Source: Kutzneria viridogrisea (GTDB lineage: Bacteria > Actinomycetota > Actinomycetes > Mycobacteriales > Pseudonocardiaceae). Taken from it: 64,000 bases of DNA. The translations under genes were made by a program, and so were the position numbers. Below are positions 58,776 through 64,000 of this stretch, piece after piece; within the stretch, counting starts at the first letter, position 1, and each line of letters opens with the position of its first letter. The stretch lies in assembly GCA_014138725.1 (NCBI GenBank), contig JACJID010000004.1, forward strand, positions 62,001 through 126,000, in the 5' to 3' direction. The notes under the pieces are model-generated. The model saw only the letters and a program-made list of their open reading frames with translations, was not told the origin of the DNA and did no database searches.

Positions 58776-60074
58776 GTGACCACGTATTCAGCGGTGCGGA
58801 CCACCGGCATCTACTGCCGACCGGGGTGCGGGGCCAAGCCGCTGGCCGAGAACGTGCGGACCTTCGAGTTGGCGGCCGCCGCCGAGACCGCGGGCTATCG
58901 GGCCTGCCTGCGTTGTAGGCCGTACCGGGTGGCCGGTGCGGTCGCCGACACCGCGCCCGAACTGGTCTGCCGCGCGGTGCAGCTGATCATCAACGGCCTG
59001 CTCGACGAGTCCACCGAGGCCGCCGTCGGCCACCGGCTGGGCATCTCGGCCCGGCACCTGCGGCGCATGTTCCACGACCACCTTGGCGTCACACCGGACG
59101 GGTTCGCCCGGTCCCGGCGCGCGCACTTCGCCCGCAGGCTGCTGGACGACTCCGACCTGTCCATCGCCGAGGTCGCGTTCGCCGCCGGCTTCGGCAGCCT
59201 GCGCCAGTTCAACCGGGCGATGCGCGAGGTGTTCCGGTCCGCGCCCAGCGAGCTGCGCGACCGCCGTCGCCGAGGTGATCGGCTCACCGCCGACGGCGGT
59301 CTGCTGCTGCGGATGCCGTTCACAGCCCCGTACGACTGGGACGCGGTGCTGGGCCTGCTCGCCGTGCGGGCGGTGCCGGGCGTGGAGTCGGTCGAGGCGG
59401 GCACGTACCGGCGGACGATCACGCTCGACGGTGCGCCGGGCATGGTGGAGATCGGTGCCGGTGGCGCCGACCACCTGCTGCTGCGAGCACATCTTCCTTA
59501 CTGGGAAGGGGTGATCCACGTGGTCGAGCGGGCGGGCCGCCTCGTGGGCGTGGACCAGGACACCGCCGCGGCGGCGGCCCACCTGGCCGGTGATCCGCTG
59601 CTCGGCCCGCTGATCGCCGCCCGGCCGGGGCTTCGCGTGCCCGGCGCCTGGGGGCCGTTCGAGATCGCGGTCAACGCCGTGACCGGGGACGTCGGCCGCC
59701 TGGTGCGCAGGCATGGCGCGCCCGTTGACGGCCTCGGCCACGGGCTGACCCACGCCTTCCCCGCCGCCGAGGTCCTCGCTGAGGAGCACGGGACGGTCGG
59801 TGCGCTGGCGCGAGCGGTGCTCGCCAACGAGGTCCGGCTCGACGGCGGCGAGGCGTTGGACGACCTCGTGGCCTCGCTGCGCGCCGTGCCCGGCGTGACC
59901 GAGACCGCGGCGCACGAGGTCGCCCTGCGGCTGGGTGCCCGCGACGCCTTCCCGGTGCCGGGGGTGGATGCCGCGGCGTGGCGTCCGTACCGGGCGCTCG
60001 CCGCGACACACCTGTTTCACCGCAACAAATCGTTCAGCTCGCCGTATGCCATGGCCGCGTCGAGCGAGTCGTAG
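58776..60074 (+). CDS. Ada N-terminal / AlkA-type DNA glycosylase fusion
   Basis: A 432-residue repair protein. Residues 5-50 are the Ada zinc domain (VRTTGIYCRPGC and ACLRCRPYR with four cysteines). An AraC-type helix-turn-helix follows (GVTPDGFARSRRAHFARRLL). The rest is an AlkA-like glycosylase with the helix-hairpin-helix region VPGVTETAAHEVALRLGARD. It removes alkylated bases and may sense methylation. The frame runs 58 bp past the stop of the convergent gene, so the last 19 or so residues are read antisense to it and look non-native (KSFSSPYAMAASSES). Confidence 0.9.
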   Translation: MTTYSAVRTTGIYCRPGCGAKPLAENVRTFELAAAAETAGYRACLRCRPYRVAGAVADTAPELVCRAVQLIINGLLDESTEAAVGHRLGISARHLRRMFHDHLGVTPDGFARSRRAHFARRLLDDSDLSIAEVAFAAGFGSLRQFNRAMREVFRSAPSELRDRRRRGDRLTADGGLLLRMPFTAPYDWDAVLGLLAVRAVPGVESVEAGTYRRTITLDGAPGMVEIGAGGADHLLLRAHLPYWEGVIHVVERAGRLVGVDQDTAAAAAHLAGDPLLGPLIAARPGLRVPGAWGPFEIAVNAVTGDVGRLVRRHGAPVDGLGHGLTHAFPAAEVLAEEHGTVGALARAVLANEVRLDGGEALDDLVASLRAVPGVTETAAHEVALRLGARDAFPVPGVDAAAWRPYRALAATHLFHRNKSFSSPYAMAASSES

Positions 60075-60784
60075 GTGCCCGCGGTCAGCAACTCCCTGGC
60101 CGCCGCGGCCGCGAGACCGTAGGCGGCTTGGGCGATGCCGGTGCCGACACTGATCCGGGCCACGCCGAGCTCCGCCAGCTCCGCCACACTCGGCGCACCT
60201 GGGTGCACCATCACGTTGAGCGGCAACGGACCGGCCACCAGGGCGCGGATCACGGTGGGGTCCACCACTCCCGGCACGAACAACACGTCCGCACCGGCCG
60301 CCGCGTACCGGTCGGCACGCGCCAGCGTCTCGGCCAGGTCCCCGCTGCCCATCAGGTAGGTGTCCGTCCGGGCGTTGATCACCAGGTCGGCCGACACGGC
60401 CCTGGCCGCGGCCAGGCGGTCCACCTGCGCCGCCACGTCGAGGAGCGCGCCACCGGCGCTGTCCTCGATGTTGACGCCCGCGGCGCCGATGGCGACCACC
60501 TCGGTGACGGTCGAGGCGACCGCCAGCGGGGTGTCGCCGTAGCCGGACTCGATGTCCGCGGTCACCGGCACCGAGACGACACGGACGATCCGGCTCAGCG
60601 CCTGCAACGCGAGGGCCCTGGCCAGACCGCCCGCATCCGGCACCCACGTCGACCACGAGACCCCTCCGCTCGTGGTCGCGATCGCCTTCGCCCCGGCCGC
60701 CTCGATGGCCACCGCCGAGCCCGGGTCCCAGGCGTTGGGCAGGACCAGTGGGCGCTGGTCGTGCAGTGCGCGCAACAGGTTCAT
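60017..60784 (-). CDS. Isocitrate lyase/PEP mutase-family protein
   Basis: A 255-residue TIM-barrel protein of the ICL/PEP mutase superfamily. LPNAWDPGSAVAIEAAGAKA, ATTSGGVSWSTWVPD, VTADIESGYGDTPLA (magnesium-binding aspartate and glutamate), GVNIEDSAGG and NARTDTYL are family signatures. The catalytic KKCGH of true isocitrate lyase is not seen, so a PEP mutase, carboxyvinyl-phosphonate mutase or 2-methylisocitrate lyase-like activity is more likely. The ATG shares one base with the stop of a 29-residue frame upstream. Confidence 0.9.
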   Translation of the reverse strand: MNLLRALHDQRPLVLPNAWDPGSAVAIEAAGAKAIATTSGGVSWSTWVPDAGGLARALALQALSRIVRVVSVPVTADIESGYGDTPLAVASTVTEVVAIGAAGVNIEDSAGGALLDVAAQVDRLAAARAVSADLVINARTDTYLMGSGDLAETLARADRYAAAGADVLFVPGVVDPTVIRALVAGPLPLNVMVHPGAPSVAELAELGVARISVGTGIAQAAYGLAAAAARELLTAGTYDSLDAAMAYGELNDLLR

Positions 60785-60873
60785 CAGCCGCTGACGACCA
60801 GTTCGTGGTCGCGGTGGACCCGGGAGGACAGCGTGCCGTCCTTGGGCTTGTTGGCAATGGCCTTGGCTGGCAC
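60784..60873 (-). CDS. 29-residue small protein, coupled to the PEP mutase-like gene
   Basis: A GTG start at 60873 with GGAGGG 8 bases upstream encodes VPAKAIANKPKDGTLSSRVH and nine further residues, ending VVSG. The stop shares one base with the next ATG (TGATG). The frame is lysine/arginine-rich, has high third-position GC and fully fills the gap up to the next gene. The PEP mutase-like gene has no ribosome binding site of its own, so it probably depends on translation of this frame. Confidence 0.6.
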   Translation of the reverse strand: MPAKAIANKPKDGTLSSRVHRDHELVVSG

Positions 60874-60987
60874 GGGTTGTTCCCTCCGTCGTGTGCTTGC
60901 TGACCGGGAGAGCATGTCGCGCGGGACCCAGCCGGGTCTGGCCATATCCGGTCATGATCGGCCGCGGTGTACCCGCGGACCACACTC

Positions 60988-62109
60988 TCAGGGTGTCGCC
61001 GGACCCGGTGCTTTGCCTGACGACCCCCTGCGCTGGGAGAGTTCCACCGCGGCGAACCCGTAGTCGAGCATCTCGGTCTCGTAGGCGCGGACCGCGTCCA
61101 GGAGTGAGCCGGTCCGCTCGGTGACGCGACGGCAGAGCAGGGCGGCGTCCCTGAGCGCGACGGCTGCGCCGATCCCCGCCGGAACCATCGTGTGGATGGC
61201 GTCGCCCACCAGCGTGACCGGACCGGTTTCCCAGTGCGGCAACGGTTTCGCCGTCCGGACCGTCGTGGTGTGGACGCTGTCGGGGTCGCCGAGGCGGACC
61301 AGCGCGCTGAGGTCGGGATGCCAGTCGGCGACCAGTTCCGCCGCGACCTCCCGCAGGACGGCCTTGTCCGCGGCTGGCAGGTCGACCGGGAACATCGCGG
61401 GCGGCGCGACGACCACCCACATCAGGTAGTCCTCGCCACCGGAGGTGTACTGGTGGGCCGCCAACGGCATGAACCGGCCGTCGGCGCCCACCACGGTGCA
61501 GAACCCGTCCAGCGCGGCGGCGGGCGTGAGCGCCCGGGCTTGCTCGGTCAGCGGCGTCTTGCCGAAGACCTCCGACAGACCGGTCTCCACCACCTCGGCG
61601 TCCGGCAGCAGTTGGGCGCGGATCCGCGAGTGCGTGCCGTCCGCGGCCACCAGCAGGTCCGCGTCGGTGACCGCACCGTTGGCGAAGAACACGCGCACCC
61701 GGCCGTCGTCGAGCAGTTCGTAGCGCTGGAAGGAGGCGCCGTGGTGGACGTCGATCCCGGTGAGCAGGATCTGCCGCAGCGTGAGCCGGTCGAGCGTCAG
61801 GTGCCGCCCGGTCTCCTCCTCGGTCGCCGACGGCGGCACCAGCATCTCCTGGACCACACGCAGTTGCGGGTCGAGCACCCGCACTCCCGAGCCGCGCTTG
61901 CCCGCGGTGGCGAGGACCTGGTCGTACAGGTCGGGCGGCAGGCATTCGCGCAGCGCCAGGTCGCCTTCGGGCCCGAAGTGGATGCGGTAGCCCTGACTGG
62001 GCTGGTCGGCGGCTTCCCGCTCGTACAGCTCGACGTCGATCCCGGCCCTGCGCAGGCCCTGCGCGAGCAGCGGCCCGGCCAACCCGGCCCCCACGATGAC
62101 AACGTTCAT
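60988..62109 (-). CDS. FAD-dependent monooxygenase (TetX/UbiH-like)
   Basis: A 373-residue class A flavoprotein monooxygenase. MNVVIVGAGLAGPLLAQGLR is the FAD fold, LLVAADGTHSRIRAQLLPDA the DG motif, and LVGDAIHTMVPAGIGAAVAL the second FAD motif. The size and motifs resemble TetX-like and salicylate hydroxylase-like enzymes; antibiotic inactivation or aromatic hydroxylation are both possible. It is divergent from a MarR gene, with a perfect palindrome in the 43-bp gap. Confidence 0.9.
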   Translation of the reverse strand: MNVVIVGAGLAGPLLAQGLRRAGIDVELYEREAADQPSQGYRIHFGPEGDLALRECLPPDLYDQVLATAGKRGSGVRVLDPQLRVVQEMLVPPSATEEETGRHLTLDRLTLRQILLTGIDVHHGASFQRYELLDDGRVRVFFANGAVTDADLLVAADGTHSRIRAQLLPDAEVVETGLSEVFGKTPLTEQARALTPAAALDGFCTVVGADGRFMPLAAHQYTSGGEDYLMWVVVAPPAMFPVDLPAADKAVLREVAAELVADWHPDLSALVRLGDPDSVHTTTVRTAKPLPHWETGPVTLVGDAIHTMVPAGIGAAVALRDAALLCRRVTERTGSLLDAVRAYETEMLDYGFAAVELSQRRGSSGKAPGPATP

Positions 62110-62121
62110 GCCGCAAAGCTA

Positions 62122-62133
62122 TCTGAATTCAGA
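62122..62133. promoter_or_regulatory. MarR operator palindrome
   Basis: TCTGAATTCAGA, a perfect 12-bp palindrome between the divergent FAD monooxygenase and MarR genes, whose starts are only 43 bp apart. Binding here would block both promoters. Confidence 0.75.
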
Positions 62134-62152
62134 CGATCTGTCATCGGCCATA

Positions 62153-62605
62153 ATGGCACCCGTGGCGGAACCTACTGAGGGACTCGGCGTACGAATCGGC
62201 GGCCAGCTGTACCTGGCGCACCGCTACGCCCGGGCGGCGACCAACCGCGCTCTACAGGCGCACCAGCTCGAACTGCGCCACCTCGGGGTGCTCACCTGCC
62301 TCGCCGAAGCGGGGCCGCTCAGCCAGCGCGCGCTGGTCGACCGGTTGCAGATGGACAAGTCCTCGATGGTCTACATGATCGACGAGTTGGAACGGCAGGG
62401 GCTCGCGGAGCGACGCAGGGACGAGCGGGACCGCCGCAGCTACGCCGTGCACATCACGCCCGCCGGTCGCGACCGGCTCGCCGCCGCCACGAACACCGCG
62501 GCCGAGGTGATGACCGGACTGCTCACGCCGCTCACGCCCACCGAGCAGGGGCAGTTGCACGAACTGCTTGCCCGGTTCATCGAGCACGCCGCCGAGCAAA
62601 CCTGA
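62153..62605 (+). CDS. MarR-family transcriptional regulator
   Basis: A 150-residue winged-helix regulator. LELRHLGVLTCLAEAGPLSQ and LVDRLQMDKSSMVYMIDELE form the recognition region, and LAERRRDERDRRSYAVHITP the wing. It is expected to sense a phenolic or antibiotic-like compound and derepress the divergent monooxygenase through the palindrome at 62122. ATG at 62153 is used; a GTG at 62162 is an alternative. Confidence 0.93.
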   Translation: MAPVAEPTEGLGVRIGGQLYLAHRYARAATNRALQAHQLELRHLGVLTCLAEAGPLSQRALVDRLQMDKSSMVYMIDELERQGLAERRRDERDRRSYAVHITPAGRDRLAAATNTAAEVMTGLLTPLTPTEQGQLHELLARFIEHAAEQT

Positions 62606-62711
62606 CCGCAGTCAGCCGATTCCGCGGCGGGACGCTGCCCGTTGTGGCAAATGACCGGCGGTGCGGCTCCGTGAACCTTGTTGCCGCCCCGGCTGGCGTG
62701 CGCCATACTCA

Positions 62712-62725
62712 ACCAACCAGTTGGT
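62712..62725. promoter_or_regulatory. TetR autoregulatory palindrome
   Basis: ACCAAC-CA-GTTGGT, a perfect 6-2-6 palindrome 19 bp upstream of the TetR start. Of the AACCAACnnGTTGGTT kind common to TetR operators in actinomycetes. Confidence 0.7.
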
Positions 62726-62744
62726 GGAGAGCGGGGAGGTTGCG

Positions 62745-63290
62745 GTGCCGCAGCGCGCTGACCGGCGGAGGGACATCGTTCGGGCCGCGTTCCGCCAGGT
62801 GGCGGAGGTGGGGTTCGAGGGCTTGCGGCTGCGGCAGATCGCCGTGGACGTCGGGATCGACCATTCGACGCTGCACCACCATTTCCCCGGCAAGAAGGAC
62901 ATCGTCGCGGGGGTGGCCGAGTACGCGATCAGCCAGTTCGGGGCGAGGCTGCCGGACGGTGCCGGTCCGGTCGAGTCCTTGCGCGGATACCTGACGCACC
63001 TGCGTGAACTTCTGGCGGGTTCACCGGAGGTGTTCGTCGTGACCGCGGAGCTCGACCTGCGTGCTCGCCGGGATCCGGTGGTCCGGGCGGTGATGGAGCA
63101 CCACGAGGCCAACTGGCGCCGGTCGCTGCGCGAGTTGTTGGACGCCGGTGACGCGCTGGACGCGTGGTCGCCCCGCGTGGATGTGGCGGGGGCGGTGGAG
63201 TTGGTGATCGCGGTGGTCAAGGGCGCGCAACTGGCGCCGGACGGGGCGGGCCCCGCATTCGCACAACTGGACACATTGCTCGCGAGGTAG
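62745..63290 (+). CDS. TetR-family regulator
   Basis: A 181-residue repressor. DIVRAAFRQVAEVGFEGLRL and VDVGIDHSTLHHHFPGKKDI form the helix-turn-helix. The start is GTG at 62745 behind GGGGAGG. A perfect palindrome lies in its promoter. The downstream LLM oxidoreductase begins 27 bp after its stop in the same direction, so the two probably form one autoregulated unit. Confidence 0.92.
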   Translation: MPQRADRRRDIVRAAFRQVAEVGFEGLRLRQIAVDVGIDHSTLHHHFPGKKDIVAGVAEYAISQFGARLPDGAGPVESLRGYLTHLRELLAGSPEVFVVTAELDLRARRDPVVRAVMEHHEANWRRSLRELLDAGDALDAWSPRVDVAGAVELVIAVVKGAQLAPDGAGPAFAQLDTLLAR

Positions 63291-63316
63291 TTCACGGCAC
63301 AGGGGGATGGGGTCGG

Positions 63317-64000
63317 ATGGTGGATCGGCGTTTCCGCTTCGGTGTCATCGCGGGGCCTGAGTACACGGGGGCGCAGTGGCGTGCTGTCGCCCGCCGTGCC
63401 GAGGAGTCCGGCTACTCCACGTTGCTGATGCCGGACGGGCTGCACCTGCTCGCGCCGCTGCCAGCCGCGGCGGTGGCGGCTGCCGTCACCACCACGCTGC
63501 GTGTGGGCACGTTCGTCCTGGCAAGCACGGTGCGCCAGCCACGGACGGCCGCGTGGGAGGCGAACAGCTTGGCCACGTTGACCGACAACCGGTTCGAACT
63601 GGGCATCGGCACCGGGAACCCCTGGATGAACCGGGCCGCGGTGGACGAGATCGGAATGCCCGCGACCACGGCGGCGCAGCGCCTGGCACGGGTCCGGCGC
63701 ACCGTGGAACACCTGCGAGGGCTGGAGACGAAGACCCGCACGCCGGTGATGATCGCTGCCGGTGGTCGGCGGTCACGAGCCCTGGCCGGTCAGCTCGCCG
63801 ACATCGTGACCCTCCCGCACGGCCCGCTCGCCAGCAGGCGAGAGGTCAAGCAGATGATCGCCGAGACCGCGGACGCGGCCGGCGAACGCGCGGGCCAGAT
63901 CGAGTACAGCATGAACATCCTCGTCCTCGGCGACTCCATCCCGCGGTGGATCGTGCCGCTGGTCGGTGAGGACCTCAACGCGCTGATCGAGGCTGATTCC
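63317..64000 (+). CDS. LLM-class oxidoreductase, 3' end outside window
   Basis: The frame runs open to the last base; 228 residues are visible. FRFGVIAGPEYTGAQWRAVA starts the luciferase-like TIM barrel, LRVGTFVLASTVRQPRTAAW follows, and RFELGIGTGNPWMNRAAVDE is the conserved middle. TPVMIAAGGRRSRALAGQLA comes next. Probably F420- or FMN-dependent, like the gene at 54082, though only distantly similar to it. Likely co-transcribed with the TetR gene just upstream. Confidence 0.9.
   Translation, partial: MVDRRFRFGVIAGPEYTGAQWRAVARRAEESGYSTLLMPDGLHLLAPLPAAAVAAAVTTTLRVGTFVLASTVRQPRTAAWEANSLATLTDNRFELGIGTGNPWMNRAAVDEIGMPATTAAQRLARVRRTVEHLRGLETKTRTPVMIAAGGRRSRALAGQLADIVTLPHGPLASRREVKQMIAETADAAGERAGQIEYSMNILVLGDSIPRWIVPLVGEDLNALIEADS

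Noticed and set aside
1-64000. tRNA, rRNA or riboswitch
   Set aside because: No cloverleaf-like or conserved RNA sequence was recognised in any intergenic gap; gaps are short and accounted for by promoters, operators or repeats.

Overview
This is a high-GC window whose coding regions show the strong third-position GC bias of actinomycetes. The gene content (F420-type luciferase-like enzymes, an AfsR/SARP regulator, a PASTA-less Ser/Thr kinase with a proline/threonine-rich linker, mycothiol-type DinB, and many TetR/LysR/MarR regulator-enzyme pairs) fits the order Pseudonocardiales. The exact genus cannot be read from the sequence. No rRNA, tRNA, CRISPR array or prophage was found. About 60 protein genes cover nearly all of the window.

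Layout. 1-9171: the end of an IclR regulator, a phosphopantetheinyl transferase with a metallophosphoesterase, a UbiB-type kinase opposite an orotate phosphoribosyltransferase-like gene, a Ser/Thr kinase with no canonical start codon, an SDR coupled to a P1/DmpA peptidase, and a secreted DUF4360 protein. 9172-9638: a terminator followed by periodic repeat arrays. 9639-20508: an HxlR regulator, a four-gene ArsR-SRPBCC-ROK-GH4 operon, a Tat-exported phospholipase-C-type phosphoesterase, and a complete peptide/nickel-type ABC uptake operon with both ATPases fused in one protein. 20623-29696: a methyltransferase, a secreted DUF1080 protein behind a LacI-like operator, LysR, an AfsR/SARP regulator, DUF6314, GNAT, and a NarL-type two-component pair. 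29734-39553: a secreted tripeptidyl-aminopeptidase-type hydrolase, TetR with a divergent metallo-beta-lactamase-fold gene, isochorismatase, DUF3159, AlkZ-like wHTH, an aldo/keto reductase remnant, DinB, WYL, MOSC and two GNATs. 39587-46806: a 989-residue multi-pass M48 metallopeptidase, two copies of a 174-bp MITE-like element, a ChrB-like protein, an alpha/beta hydrolase and an FAD monooxygenase. 46959-64000: secreted DUF1259, serine hydrolase and DUF4185 proteins, then mostly regulator/oxidoreductase pairs (TetR-QorB, SDR-LysR, RibD-LysR, MarR-FAD monooxygenase, TetR-LLM) plus an Ada/AlkA repair protein and a PEP mutase family protein.

There is no large biosynthetic cluster. The main theme is small self-contained modules in which a regulator is divergent from, or coupled to, one enzyme, often with a visible palindromic operator. 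The least expected content is in the non-coding DNA: tandem 21- and 22-bp periodic units arranged as opposing arms between convergent genes (583-735 and 9240-9632), a pair of near-identical 174-bp elements flanked by 4-bp direct repeats, and an 11-bp-spaced direct-repeat box shared by the promoters of two genes for exported proteins.
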